DNA of 64,000 nucleotides, from assembly GCA_000231825.2 (NCBI GenBank), contig JH720340.1:62001-126000 (forward strand), given 5' to 3'. Position 1 is the first letter of the stretch, and each line of letters opens with the position of its first letter. The notes below the pieces were generated by a model, which saw only the letters and a list, made by a program, of their open reading frames with translations, ran no database searches and was not told where the DNA came from. The DNA comes from Tetrahymena elliotti 4EA (Eukaryota; Ciliophora; Oligohymenophorea; Hymenostomatida; Tetrahymenidae). A program made the translations under genes and the position numbers. Below, in pieces: positions 1-14,800 of this stretch.

Positions 1-226
1 TTTACATATTTATTCTTAAATAAATTAATTTGATTTAAAGTTAAATAAAAATAATTCAATAACAAAAATAATATTTAAAATAAAAATTAACTTCCCCCAT
101 TACATTTTTATTACTTAGCAAATAAAAGTGATTTAACTGCTAGCATTACTTTGCTTTAATAGAGTTCCATAAACATATTAAATAATAATTTACCTTTTTT
201 AAATTTAAATTTTGTTTAAATAATTA

Positions 227-595
227 ATGTAGTACCTATTGTTAAGAATGAACTCTGTTGAGAAGTAAATTAGTGTGAAGCTCTCAATTGAAATGACAGA
301 GTATCTTGAATATGTGATTTCCATATATGCAGTTTCTAATGCTTTATTTAAGTGGTAAACAGTAGGAGGTTTCCCAACATTGCAAATAGTTGGTGCTGTT
401 ATTGGTTTTGTTTATTCAGTTTTGCCTATCTAATTATTTGTAGATAAAGTATTTAACTCTGATAATGATGATGAAGAATGTCCTTATTACAAGGCTAAGC
501 ACCAATTTGTAACCACATACTCTAGAACTAATCCTGTTACAGCTTATGATTATGTTAATAATGATAACGAATAGGTAAATGAATAAAATGTATGA
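227..595 (+). CDS. small predicted membrane protein
   Basis: A TGA-terminated frame with internal TAA/TAG codons. ATG codons at 227 and 248 are both in frame; the frame is also open further upstream, so this could be the last exon of a gene that begins earlier. From 248 it encodes 115 residues. One hydrophobic segment lies around residues 45-70 (VGAVIGFVYSVLP), followed by an acidic stretch (DNDDEE) and a polar tail rich in Asn, Tyr and Gln, so a single-pass protein with a hydrophilic C-terminus is likely. No family was recognised. Codon choice and the sharp change to A+T-rich DNA after the TGA support a real gene. Confidence 0.55.
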
Positions 596-1247
596 TGAAA
601 CTCAAATTCATCTGTCTAATTAAACAAACAAACAAATTAATAATTAATAATTGCATTTCAAATTTAATTAAAAAATCAATAAATAATAAATTTCATGTAA
701 ATAACTTTATATCTAATGTTAAATTTATTTTCTACAATCTTTTAGAATATATGATATTAAAAATTAGGTGTTTTTATTTCAAACTAGTTTTTCAATAAAG
801 TTTTTATTTTTTTCAACCAATATTTTGATTGTAAAATCTGTATTTGTAAAGTCATAGATGGATATTGGTAATAAAAATCAAGTAAATAATCTAAAAAAAT
901 TTATTGTTATTATTTTTTAAAATGTAATGATAAGGATGGTAATATTTATTGAACATGAAATAAAATAAAAACAGAATACTAAAATAACAAAAATGTTAAA
1001 GTGTAATCTAAATTCTAATTGGCAAATATAAATACAAAATATTTATAAATTGAAAAATAAAATATAATGTTACAAATTATTTTTAGAATTAATTTTATAT
1101 TTATAATTTACTATTATATTTTTAGAGGTAGATTTGTAAATTTGTATTTTCATTTTTAATTCATGAAATAGTTATTTTTTGAGATCTCACTTCTTCATGT
1201 TTTATTAAAATTGTTTATAACATTTAATGATTATCAATTAAGATATT
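596..1247. other. A+T-rich intergenic stretch
   Basis: No reading frame with protein-like composition is seen on either strand. The sequence is long A and T runs with few C or G. It lies between two 3' ends (the membrane protein on + and the copine gene on -), so it should hold the two 3' untranslated regions. Confidence 0.6.
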
Positions 1248-4200
1248 TCATTCATTGCTCTCATCAAAAAATTTTGTAAACATAACAGTTTAGAATTTTC
1301 TATTGCAGATTGGACAAATATCTTCATTTAAATTTTCTTAAGTGCATGATTAACTTTAATTAAAAAATAGGTAAATAGGTTTTATTAATTCAAATGTTTA
1401 TACCAATATCCTGCATGACCGCAAGGCATAAAAACAGTATCAACCTAGTTTTAGTTACAAATTAAGCAGTAGTTAGTGTTTTAAAAATATAAATTTAAAT
1501 CATTTTATAATGCTTAAGAAACCAAAAACTCATTTGCTTTCATGACAGAATTTTAAACTGTGATTCCTTGGTCCATTTCTTCTTCTATTTGATTATTTTG
1601 TTACTGTGCTTACTATTTCATTTTTTATTCATTTTATTATTTCTTTAAAGCAGATAGCTTCTTTTTTTTATTTTTTTTGAGTTTCTAATCTAAATCTTAG
1701 CTGTCACTATCAGAATCAAAGTACTTAATAGTTGTTTGTTCATTAAGTATTTCTTCTTCCTATTGCTACCATCTTGTATTGTTTTATTATCCATTTTTTT
1801 AAAATAAAAAATTATTTGCTGAAGATTTTGAATGACTTCTTTTGACTTTTATTTACTGATTGTAAAATTTTTCTTTTTAAAAAAATAAATTTAAATGAAC
1901 TGTATGATCATAATAATTTATTGATTTTACATGGATCATGTTAGATTTATATGTCTTGAATAAATACTTATTACACAGAACTGATTTCCTTCTTCTTTCT
2001 TTTCATAATCAAATCTAACTAATTATTTGCATCAACTTGGAATACTCTTTGTTTTATTTTATCATTATTTAACATGTTGTTTTTCGTGACAATTTTACTC
2101 ACTTTTTAGGGAATAGCTACTCTTGTTTAAAGCACATTTTTTTATGAATCTAAGTTTTTGTTTTCATTTTAGTTGAAATATTCTTTTTTTTCAGTTTTTT
2201 TCATCAATTTTATATTCTCTTTTCTTACGCTTAACATTTCTATAAATAAGTTAAGATCGGGAGCTGGAATACATTCTTCATCAATCAAGTAATTTACATT
2301 AAGATAATCATACCCTAATTGCAATAATTTTTATTTGAATTCTTCCTTCTAAGCAGTCAACCACTTTTCAGGCTAAAAAACTTTAGGGCCATTTTAATTT
2401 TATATTTTTTATTTATCTCTTTTTTTATGCTAATCAATTTTTAAACGCATGTATTCTGTTCTTGCTGTTTTAAGATCTCTTTTAGTATCAATAGGAATAA
2501 TACCTCTTTTTTCCATATACTGTAAAAATTATTATGGCAAGTATCTCATACATTCTCTGGCTAACTTTAATTGTTCCTAACAATATTCATTAAAAGTAAA
2601 AAAATGAATATTTTGCCTTTCTGATGCCTTGTTTAATCTTTTGGAATGTATTTTATAATCGGTCCCTACTCCTTTCAGTCTTTTATTATTAAATAAAAAC
2701 TTAACTTTTTTTTATAATTAATTATCTATCTATAAATACTCTTGCTGCATTTTAGGAAACGGATTGTCTCCAAGCCCAACAATCAAGTAACTTATAGGAT
2801 ATGCACTTGCTTCAACTAGTTCATCAATCATAGAATCTAAATCATTAGGATCACTATCAGTTATTATTAGCATTACATAGTATTTTTAGCTATTCATAAA
2901 ATTGTAAAATTGATAAAAGCACAATTTTAAAAATTTTACTTTTTTTAATTAACAGCTTCTGCTTTTGCATATTGAGCACCTAGCCTTATAATATCAGAGA
3001 ATATTGTAGGCCCATGAAAATCTATAAATGGAATCTTTTCCTTATATGTTTAGACAACTCCTTCACTTCCATTAATTAATGGATTGAAATAATCTCCATT
3101 CAAGGCAAAACAATTAGAAACAACGTTTTTAAATGGAGGTAATTTAGCCCCAAAACCATAAAGTGGAATTAAATTATCATGATCAAATTACTCCAAAATA
3201 TCAATTAAATGTCTCAAGGCCTTGCTGTATTAGTTTTCATCTTTTAAATTTAATTTTAAAATATAAATTAATAAATAAACAATTTGTACCATTTTTATTT
3301 TTAGGGTCTAAAGCTCTATGCAAAGAATCTTGGGAAGTTGAAGGTTTATTTGAATTAGTAAAATCTACTGCTGTTACGAGAGATATTTATGCATTAGAAA
3401 GAAGATAATTAATAAAACTAATTCTCTTAAAACTAACTATATTCTAAAAAATTATTTCTCCTTTGAACAAAGAATTTATGATAATCCTTTATCTTTTTTT
3501 TGTATTCTCTTTAAAATAACTCAGTGTATTTTCGAATTCTCCTAATATCTATTCAGGTTTATCTTTATAAAATTCCACAACTTCTAATTTGCAATACGCT
3601 TTATCATCCATCCCAAATTTAGATAAAGGTATTTCAAATTCACCCCAAAGTACTAAATTTTTTTTATTCTTCAAATTCTCTGTACGATGGATTGGTTGGT
3701 ATGTTCTTCCGTCTATTTAAGAAGAAACTCTGATAAAAATTTCATTTTTAGATTAAAACTATGAGCATCCTAATCATTAATAACAAATAAATTAAATTAA
3801 GAAAAAAAATGAAGTTTTGTTGTATTTTACCTAGATGAAATAGCATTTTTTCTCCTCCTGCATCATACTCATTGCATCTTATTGTAATAAAACCTCTGTT
3901 ATCTTTTTTTTCATGAAAAATTGGTTTTTAAAGCTGATAATTAGAACTGCACATAACTTCTCTTAAAACAAATTCTACTGAACCAATATAGTCTTATTTG
4001 AATCTGTTATTCTCATCTATTATATCTTCAATTTCATCAAAATTGTCTATATCATAAGCAAGCAACCTAAACTTTAAATTTCAGAAAAGAGTTCAACTCA
4101 AATAGATTAATATAATTATAATTGTCCCTACTGTTTAAACTCTTTCAACATTATAAGGAAAAATGAAATATTTAAGAAATTTTGGATTTAAATTTTCAGG

Positions 4201-4704
4201 AATGACTTCAGTTCTACCTTTCGGAATCCATTAATCTCTTTTAATAATTAAATACATTTAATTTTACATTTCAATTTCTAAATGAATTTATTAATAGAAA
4301 TAAATTTTACCCAACTTTTTCTTCAACATAAATAACTGCGTCTGTTTTACCAAGCAAATCCATCGCTGGTAGTTGCTCACACGAAAAATGCATTTCAACA
4401 TTAATAGATTCATCCTTATTGCAAATTGCTATTTTACAAAAAAAATGCTAAACTTATTTGAAATATTTCATTTCTTCTCATTATAATAGTTAGTTTTTAA
4501 AATAAATTACCTATGGCTAAGTTAGCAGCATCATTAGTATCTTCATGATAATCATCTTTCAATTAGTTTGCTTGATCATCTTTTATTCATTATTAAATGA
4601 AAATTTATATAAAGATTGGTGCTGATATTTATTTTTTTACTAAGCTTATTTAGGTTGCTCTTTATCTTATCTTTCTTTTTCTTTTTATTAATAACTGCTC
4701 CCAT
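1248..4704 (-). CDS. copine family protein with C-terminal RING finger
   Basis: Begins MGAVINKKKK (ATG at 4702-4704). After an intron near 4440-4510 comes a first C2 domain (about 4310-4420, containing LPAMDLLGKTDAVIYVEEK), then a second C2 region (about 3.5-4.0 kb), then a copine-type von Willebrand A domain (about 2.7-3.35 kb). The A domain shows the metal-site motif DFTNSN, the copine signature YGFGAK, and YYVMLIITDSDPNDL. Introns at about 3.24-3.30 kb and 2.89-2.95 kb keep phase. A charged Q/K-rich linker leads to a RING finger at about 1.31-1.48 kb, interrupted by one intron: CLIC...MPCGHAGYCQSC...CPIC. The frame ends at TGA 1248-1250. Copines bind phospholipid in a calcium-dependent way; a RING normally gives ubiquitin E3 activity. 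The plant RGLG ligases pair a copine A domain with a RING, but without the two C2 domains. Some exon borders between 1.8 and 2.7 kb were not resolved. Confidence 0.85.
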
Positions 4705-5623
4705 CTTTGGTAATTTATTTGAATTAAAATTTCACCTATTCTTTTTATTATATGAACACGTCCTCTTGACTTCTTCTTCTACTACTTAAAAAAATCCAAA
4801 AGGTAGTTTTTGTTGGAAGAATTTATTAATTAATTTTTACAATCAAAAAGATTTTTGCTTAGTTTATTTGTTTGTAACGTTATAATTAAAAAGGTAAAGA
4901 AATTTTTAATAATATTTGTTAAATTTATTACAAAAAAAATTAACTTATGTTCCAAATTTCTTAATTCTACATCAAAAATACAATTATCCATCCAATCAAT
5001 ATTTATGAAGTATCAATCACTTTTATAGATTTTATATCAAAACTAAGATTTATTAAAAAATCTAATTGCTGTCTTAATATCATATTTATTGTAAAAATAA
5101 AAAAAATTATATTAATATTAACTACTTTTATAATGAAAAATACAAAAAATACTAAAAGTTGATAACAAATTAATTTTTAAGTAGAAATTTCAAAATATTT
5201 TTTTTAATTGTGAGAAAGAAAAACATTTTTAAAAATAGGAACTTTTTCCACAAATTATTTATCATCATAAATTAATATTTTTTTTATCAAATATTTGGAG
5301 TTGGGGATAATTATGAATTAAATTGGCTTTATATTTTAAACGTTTGAAATTTTGATCGTACTTTTTTATCTTTCTTTATTTACTCTATTTTTTTACATAT
5401 TTTAAAACAAAATTAATAATCTAAGAAGAATTTATGAGAATTTTTGATTGATTCATTAAAAAGTTTTTAAACAATCGAATTTTGTGACAGCAATTTTCAT
5501 ATTGCTAATTAATTACACACATAAAAAGTTAAAAAAACAAAGATTACTTCTATTAACATTAAAGTTACCCTACATTTAAAATAAATTTATAAAATATTTG
5601 AATTCTAAATTGAGAAGAATTCA
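4705..5623. other. A+T-rich intergenic stretch between divergent genes
   Basis: It separates the start of the copine gene (-) from the start of the Q/N-rich gene (+), so both promoters should lie here. No coding-like frame and no recognised motif was seen. Confidence 0.6.
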
Positions 5624-8165
5624 ATGGATTAATACCTCAAAAAAGAGCCTCAAAACCCTGGGTACATACACAGGACACAAGAAGAAAGATCAAGAAGTTA
5701 AAATAAAAAACCTTATTCATAAAGGATTAAAAGTAGTCATCCAGCATTTAGTAGCAAAAAAGAAAACTTAAATTAAGAAGTAGTTAGTTAAGATTTGAAA
5801 GATAAATTAAAAGAACTTAGTAAAGATGTTAATCAAAACTCAGCATCTGATATAATTGAAGTTTCTAGTGTTAAAATAAAGAAGGTTAACTAAAACAGTC
5901 AAAGTTTTCTGAATGATTTCAATCTAAATGTTCAAGTCAATAATAGTTTAAATAGTAAAAAAATATATGGAGACAAAAATAGCATTTAAACAATATAAGA
6001 ATAAAGAAATGAAGAGACTCAAAATTTATTTGAAAATCAAAAAAAGAATAATTTCCTTAAGAATGATTAGTAGATTTTAGACTCAAAATTATAGAATGGA
6101 AATCTAAATAATTAATAAAACAATCCAAACGTGAGTAAAGTTACAAAGTAAACAGCAATTAAGATTAGATAGAGAAGTAATAGTCCTAATATTTTGAAAG
6201 CATAGGGCTAGATTCATGGTCATTAAAATAGAATTATCTCTGCCAATCTCTAATCAAAGGCTATGGCTGCAGCACAAAATATTAATGATTATAAAGTAAT
6301 TGGATAAAGTAATAAAAAAAGAGAATTTGAAGATGTTACAATAAACAGCAATGAAGAAAGTATAAGTTCAATATAGTAAAAAGAAAAATTTAAACAGCTT
6401 TAAGGTATTATTAAACCAATTTCACAGCTTTAAAAATAAAACAAAAAAAAGTATGAAGACTCTGCTTTATCTTCTAATAATTCTTCTGACACAGAAAATA
6501 ATGGTGATTCAATTTAAGACAAAAGAGTTAAATCAATCAGTTTAACACCTGGAATAGTTCTCCATAATTAATTTAATCTAAAGGAAAGCCAAAACACTTT
6601 TGATCCTTTCGAAGCAACAAACAATTCTAATGTAACTTAAAAAAGAAAATCAATCGATTCTGAAAATAAGCTCCCTAGAATCAACAAATTAGCTGCTAAG
6701 TAAAAAGAAACAACTCTTTACAACTAATTGAGGGAAAGCAATTAAAAAAATGCTCTAGAACTACCATCTATTATAGATCGTAATGATTTAATTTGAACGT
6801 TTTTAAGAAAAATTAATTTTCATAGTAATTTATTCAAAAAAGAAATAATTCATTTTTATATATAAGAAAATAATTTTGTTAAAAAAATTTATTGTTAAAA
6901 ATTTATATTATTTAAAAATAGATATAAAATAGAATGTTAATTCTTGTGAGAATTTATTTAAAAACAGATTTAAAGACAAATAAGGAGGATTCTAAGGGTA
7001 GTTTTAAAAGCCAAGTGCAAATCAACTAAATAATATCAAAGAAACAGAAATGAATTATGACTTTGAAGGTGAAAATCCAAATACTCATGAATAATTTGAT
7101 AAAGCTATTATGAAATAAATTAAAGTGAGAAATGATAATAATCAGGGTTTTATAATTAAGAAAAAACGTTAAGTTGAAAGTGCTAAAAAACGTGATTCAA
7201 CAATTCCTATTTAAAATAAGAACAAAATTAGAGATGATTCAGCAATTAATAAAGAATCTCCCAATTAATTATTTAAATACATTAGACAATCACAGCATAG
7301 TGAATAAAGAGAATCAGCAAATAGAAGGGATTCATCTATCTCTCATAAATAAAATGGAGCCTCTATATAATAGTTTATATAAGCAAGAAATAGAATTAAA
7401 TCTGAAAATAATGTCATGCAAAATAATAGTAGCAGTAACTATCAAGATAAATCGTTAAAAGATGATAGTGAAAATGAATCTTTCTCTACTGCAGATAGAA
7501 AAAAATTAAAAAAGCTCAATTAGATATAATCTTATTTAAAACATAAAATGGACAATTAGAAGTAGAGCTAAGTGATATAAAATTAAGTTTAAAATTCAAG
7601 CAACAATAACAATAGTTTAATTTCTAATAATAGTAATAATTAAAATAATCCATAAAAATCATAACCCCATAATAAAATCTAAATGTAAATTTAGTAATAA
7701 TAGCTCTTATAGATTTCCAAAAATTAGTAGTAGGCTCTGTCAAATTAAAAACAGTAAATTAATTCACTGGTTGATAATCATTCTGATTAAAAGATTGCAG
7801 CATCTCCTAAATAATAGGATTTGTAAGAACCACTTAATTTACCAAATTAAAGAGTACAACAAAAGGGAGTTATTGAAGTGCTTGATCAAGCACTCTGCAA
7901 AAGAAAAGAAGATAAAATAAGCAAATCTATATCCTAATAAATAGAAAAAGAAATAGATAAACTCAATGTTTTAACATCAAAAAGTTAAAATGCTAGGGAT
8001 GAACAACTTAAAATTTAAGAAGAGTTAATAAAATACAATTTAAAGGTAAATTTATTTATTTTGCATAAATTTATTATTAAAAATGTTTTAATTGAATAGA
8101 TTAAACTTAATAAAATGAAAGTTGTAGACACTGTTTAAGAAAATGAGTAAGAGGAGAATTTTTGA
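5624..8165 (+). CDS. Q/N- and S-rich low-complexity protein, three exons
   Basis: Best model joins 5624-6779, 6922-8045 and 8100-8165, giving 781 residues. The exon lengths keep frame and both introns are GT...AG. Exon 1 starts MDQYLKKEPQNPGYIHRT and is basic and serine-rich, with a KEN tripeptide (SKKENLN), a stretch SNNSSDTENN and a basic patch near the end (KRKSIDSENKLPRINK). Exon 2 is dominated by Gln and Asn, ending in a charged helical segment (KEDKISKSISQQIEKEIDKL). The last exon is 22 codons and ends at TGA 8163-8165. If the first intron is not real, exon 1 alone would end at TGA 6794-6796 as a 390-residue protein and the rest would be a separate gene lacking a clear ATG. No family was recognised; it looks largely disordered. 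Confidence 0.65.
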
Positions 8166-8895
8166 GAGCAAAAATAAAACAAAAAAATTGATTTCGTTTT
8201 AATACATAATAAAAAGAGAACAAACAAATACACAACACTAATTAATAAAGTTCCTACTAAAAATTTAAATTTTCCCAAAAATTAATTTTGAAATATTTTT
8301 AAAACCTTAGAGATGATTTTTCAACCTATTTATAAATAAATAAATTGTTTAAGATCATTAAAATAAAACTAATTTAAATTATTTTATTGGTAATTTATAA
8401 AAATATATTTTATATTGTACATATTTATTCACTAATTCATTCTTTTCATAATACTTCTTGATAATAATAACTATGTTAATTAATCACAATAAATCTTCTA
8501 AAAATATGTTGTTCACTCTATGATTTGGACTAGAGAAAGCAGCACTTAAGGGTACATTTAACAATATTTATTATTCAGAAAAATTGAAAATTTTATCATT
8601 CTTTTTTCTCTTATTTAAATGGAATAAAACTTTAGATAGAGTTTATTTTATTAAACTATTAAGTTATATTAAATTAATTACCATTCAACATAATAAAAAT
8701 TATCATATTAAAAATATTTAGATTATTATTACATAAAAAAGTATTTGATGTACAAAATTTTAAATTAATTTAGGTTTTTGAAAAGATTATTTTAAATTAC
8801 TTTTAAATAACCAATTTATCTAAATCGTTTAATTATGTATCTATGAAAAGAATCTACATTTGATGTTTTTAAAAATGTCATCAAATATAAATTAA
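8166..8895. other. A+T-rich intergenic stretch between convergent genes
   Basis: It holds the two 3' flanks of the Q/N-rich gene (+) and the giant gene (-). Nothing protein-like and no repeat was seen. Confidence 0.6.
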
Positions 8896-11800
8896 TCATT
8901 TTTTATCAATATCAGATAAAATCTTATGGACGTTATGTAAAGCAGAGTCATTGAGCTACTTTTTCTTTTAAGAGTTGTAGCTGCTCAAATTTTTCAAAAA
9001 TTATTAGGCCCTTTAGACTACTTTAATATTGTTACGTGGTATGCAACCAATAAATCCCTCAAAATGAACTTCACAAATCTTGTCATTCAAAAATTTAAAT
9101 ATAACACAGTCATCTTATTTCAAATTGAATTTATCTCCCTACAAACTTTAACACGACTAAGTAATAATTCCAATATAAGAATCTAGATTAAAATAATAAT
9201 TAATTTAATAATTTTGTTAAAATAAAAATACCTTAATCATAAGCTTCAACAGATTAAGTCACATTTATTGGGGAAATATAATTGGATTCATAAAGAAATT
9301 CTGAAATATTTCTTGAATCAGCTTCTGTGAATTCGTTTTCAACATAACATTACGAATCTATCCTGCTGTCTTTCATTATTTTTGAGGAGTTTCGTAGTTA
9401 ATTTGACTATTAAGATTAATATTTCTTTAGATTTTCTTTCTTTTTTTATATCATTTCGTTTTACTTTTATGCTCTAAGTTATGCAGATGATGTCATTTAT
9501 GTATATTCAGAATTTTAAGGCTATTTTGCTAGTTATGTATGTAAGTTTGAAGTAGGTTAAAAATTTCTATTTGAAGAATAATCATCTATTTACATATTTT
9601 AAATTCTATTTTAAGCTTAAGGTATTTCATTAACTTAGCAAATATTTTTATTATTATTAACTTAACTTATATTTATTTAATGATTTTAAGACAATTTGCT
9701 TTAATTACCATTTTATTATGACTATGATTACAGAGGTATTTACTTATTCATATTATATTATTGACTTCTATCACTGAGTTAAGGAGGGTTGATTAAATTT
9801 TAAGAAATATTTTATTAATAAGCTAATTAATTATTTTCATAGAAATTTAGTTTTTATTCTTCTTGTTTAATTTAGTCTAGGTGTTCATTTGATTATATTT
9901 TATGTGAACTTAAATTTTATTGTGCATTTTATTGATTTCTTTAGCTGTCTATTTGCTTTGAATTGCTTTTATTTAGTTAAACATGTTAGATTTATGCTTG
10001 GTTAAGTGATAATTATAAATTGTTAATATTTATGTTGGAGTTATTCTATTAAGGATGATCAAATATTTTCTATTTAATCATCGAACTATTTTATGTTTTC
10101 ATTTTATTTTCATAAAGTACTGGCTGCTAGTTGATATCTTGCATAACTTATGAATTTAATATTCTGCTATTATTTTAGCTACGGCTCAAGTGATTTTTAC
10201 TGCTTCCTGATTTGATTTAATCATCTACTATTGCAATGTTCAAATTTGAATTATGACTACCCAATTACCCTTGAATTCTGTTTTATTCTTGTATAGCTGG
10301 AATCTCATCATAAATTTCATAATTATCTGATCTTTCACTTGGAAAAATTTCTATATTTTTAGTACCCTCTTGATATCTTTCTTGATAAACTGGAAGAGGT
10401 AGTTCACCAAGTTAATTTGAATCATAATTTAATTAGTTATTTTATATGTAATTATCATCATGTTAGCTACCAATCAGCTACTAAACCTTTGAAAATTCCT
10501 CTTAATTAATTCTAACTTGTTCTAATCTTCTTTACAAATCTAGCTAAAATTTTTAATTAATCAGTGTTTATTCATTACTTCTTTAATACTAAGATCTTTA
10601 TTTTTGTGAGCTACTTTTCTAAGAATCAATACTAAACTAATTTTATATTGTACTTGCTGATTATATTTGCTTTTAGCTTTAATTTTATTACTTACTACTT
10701 TAGTCTGTGTATGATAAATTAGTATTGTTTTATGATTTTTTATTTGATGATTCATTTTTTTAATTTTAATAAATCTAAGATCTATTTTGTTATGGTTATT
10801 CCTTACGATTGCTTAAACCTTGCTAAGTATTATTGAAATCATTTGCCTTTTATAAATTTGAAGATCTATTAGGTGTTTCAATATTAGATTTTTAGCTTGA
10901 GTATTGAGTTAGAGGCTAGCTGATTCTTTATTATGAATTTCTTTAGAATGGAGAAGGTGATCTGCTTTTTGTTGCTGATTAAATATTAGAAAGTTAAAGT
11001 TATAGTGTCTTTATACCATTACAAGTTTAAAATGGGTTTTCTTCTTCCTCTACTTCTGGAATGATATTATATGCAGATTCATTATTTGCTGTTACAGACA
11101 TTTATAGAGGAATTTAAGCATTAGCTTTTAATTCAAATTGCTAATTTTAAGCATATACTTATGGCTGATTGTATCCTGAAGTTTTTATACTGTTCTAGTA
11201 AATATCAGAATATTTCATAGGAGTGCTTACACCTTAATTGGTGATATTCAAAGATTTCATAGCTCTCTAGTGAGTTATCAAATTTTCATCAAATACTATT
11301 TAGCTATTACTATATTAGTTATTGTTTTAAGAGTAATTATTGTAATGGTTATTTTGTATAGCTTATTAGTTAAATTAACCCTCTAGATTTTATTTATTTG
11401 TATTAAAATTTGTGTTTTAATCTGCTTATTCTGAGTAAAGGAGTTATTAATATTAAGTTCTCTCTGACTCTATTTGTTCAAAGACTTCATTATCCATTTA
11501 TTATTACAACTAATATGATTAATCGTTATGAGGGGTGTGATTATTATTTTTGTTAGATAATTTAGTACTACTCTTTGGTCCTCCTTGCTTAAAATCTTCT
11601 TCCTAAATAATGTGAAGTTGCTTTATGTTTTATTGAGAATTATTCATATTTTTCATCTGGTTTCCTTTTTAGTCCATTACATAAGGTTATTATTATTATT
11701 GTTGTTATTATTTTCTAAAGGTTTCTGTTTAATCTATATAATTTAATGCTATTAGCTACTTAGCCTAAGCATTGAAACCATCTTATACATGATGTATACC

Positions 11801-14800
11801 TTCTAAGGTATTGAACTTACCTGTTTCAGGTTGATTTTCGTTTAGCACTTTTATTTCAAATAATTTGTCTTGTTAGTTTTAACCTACTATTTAATCTTCA
11901 TAGGAAAGAGTTGGCTATTTCATAAATGATTTATTTTATGGTTATTTTTGATGTGTTTGAATCCCTCTCTCTGCTTCTAAGGGCTCTAAACTTTACTCTA
12001 ATTGTTAACTTTAATTTAGCTTTTCTAAAATTATAGAGTTTTCTTTGGAAATATTCTTTGATTTGATATTTGACTAAATCATCTAATTTCTTACTTGATC
12101 TTCAAAATACTTTTATTGCAATTCTTCTGAGTTAATCTTAATTTATGATACATTTGGAGATTTTTATGGGGATCTTACTACATGATTCACACTTTTTCTT
12201 GGGGATGAGATAGATTAAATTTGCAAGGCAAGCATACCTTTAGGAATCAAAGAATAGATCATAGTTTTAATTTTAGAAATAGATTAGTGTTTTTTGATGT
12301 AATCTTACTTTTTAAAGAGATAATATAAGTTCTAAGCTGTGTTAGAGAGTTAAGAGAAAGGTACTTAGTTGATCAAATCTGTTTTTTACAGTGGATCAAA
12401 GTTTAAAGCAAGAGACTTGATAAGAGGGTATCTTAAGGAATAAATGTAATTTTAATAGTTTTCCCTTTTTTCAAAAGAAAAATTAGGATTATATTATTCA
12501 ACTTACTAATAAATAAGAGCTGTATAGAATGTGTTGTAAGCTTACTGAGAGGGAAAGCTTAATGCAATAGCTTTATTTTATGTAAATTTTTCTCCATTAG
12601 ATTGATGTTTTGTCATATAAATTACATATATTTTTATCATTAGCTTTTCAGGTAAGAGCTCATAAGTGTAGTCGTATTTACTTATAGACCATATAGATCT
12701 GATATTTTAGAATCTAGATGTTGACAGCATCAAATCTGCTTTTATTAAATTTATTTTATCTTAAAATTTAGATTAACTTTTATCTCTATTTACAGTGTCT
12801 TAACCAATCTTTTCTGGAGATTAATTTTAGTACAAATCAAGCTATTCTTTTTAGTCTTCTTTGTAAATATATAATGTTTGAGAGCTCATTTTTACTTAAC
12901 ATTTTGCCATTCCTTGAATTGATGAAGAAAATTTAAAGATTTGTCCTTGATAATAAATTTTTTTCCTGAACAGATATGTTATTTAAGGAGATATTTTTTT
13001 GAGTAATTAATCATTTTTATCAACTGAATATTAAGAATTATGGTGTATTAGTTCCATGTACAGTTCTGCAAAATCCAAAGTATTTGTGGCTCCCTTTTAA
13101 TATAAATTGGTAAGAAGCTCACTCATACAATCAAAATATGATTTATGAAGTAAGAGCTTTACTCTTTAGCTTAATCTTTACTTTAATGATTATTTGAGGA
13201 GGAAAAAAAGGTTATCGTTCAAATAAAATTAAAGTGTTTTATCATGTTTTTGATTTTCTAGATGAGATAAATTTAATTTATTTTCTTCTTAATTAATGAA
13301 ATTTTAAGAGTTATTTTAAGTTATAGCAATACTTGAGGAATTTAAAGATTTCTTTTTTCTTTACTGGCTATTTTAAGTTGAATTTTATACTTATTTTTCA
13401 TTCGATTGCAAGTTTATTAGTCTGAATAAATACATTTCAGTTATAGTCTCTGTCACTTATTCCTCTGGCAAGTAAAAAAAGTTTTACAAAAAGAACCTCA
13501 ATTTTTCATAATTAATTGCTTACCCTTACAGAGATAAAGTTAACCATATAAGATAGCTTCTGTTTTTAAAGGATACTTCTTTACAGTCTTTTAAATAATT
13601 TTAGGAGCTGCTGACTGAAAGATCTTCATTTAAATTACTATGCGATTAATTAGCTTAATTATTGAAATACTTTTGTTTTGGTAATAAAATCATTTGGTTC
13701 TCCTTTTCTAATAATAAATTTTAAAAAATTGAATTATTAAAATTCATGAAATGAAGAGGGCAAACAAGAGGGTTCTCAAAGATATTATCATCAAAATTTT
13801 AAAAAGCTTCATTGATTTCAAAGCAAGCTAGCTATATTTTTGGATCATTTTATTCTTTGATGTTGTTATTATTTGAGGGTTGGTTTTATAGAGTTTGATC
13901 AAAATTATTGTCTTTGTTAGATTTAATAGACTCACTCATTTAGGAAATTCTCCTTTTTTCAAAACTTTGGTCTTACTTTAAGTGAGATTCATAAACTAAT
14001 ATTAAGCCACATTTGCACATGGTATGGAGTAATAATAGAATCTTTTAAGGGGTATTACATTCATACCTTCTAAATACCTAAATTAGAAGGAAATCGATTC
14101 CATGTTTTGATTCTTTTTCATCTATTTTGATTGTGTAGAAATTTTCAATAGCTGAAATGAGCAATTTCTTCTATTCTTAGTAGTTTATTTAATTGATGTT
14201 TAATCTAATTGAGTTATTTTAACAAGTGAGCAAGGTTATTTATTAATTTAAATATTCATTATTTTTAAAAAGTTGCTTATTTGTTCTTATCATAGGGATT
14301 ATTTTAGGTTCTAATTATAAATAAGTAGCTATATCTTCGTTTGTTTCACTTGGTAAATGGAACCTAAATGTTCCGACTATGACTATTTTGTAATTATATT
14401 GAATATTTTACTATATCCTTTGCAAAATGCCCCAAGACCACTTGTCTTAATATTACAAGTCATCTATCATAAAAATGATTAGCTTAGTATTTAAACTCAA
14501 CAAATATTCTTATAGCATAGTAAATATTAATTCAATAATCTCATTTTATACATTTTATTGATACAGTATTGATTCTTCTTTTTGCCAGTCTCCTAAATTC
14601 AAAGAAGCATTTTAAAGTACAGCAGAATTTGTTTAGATTTTCGAGACATCTCTTGTTAAAAATGTCTGTATGATCAGAGTTAAATTTATTTACTTAGCAA
14701 TCTATTCTTAGAAATCTGGATTTACTTATTGCAAATATATTTCTTCAAGTTTTTTAATATACTTCTAGCATAAGAGTATCAAAATATCATTGAAAGTATT

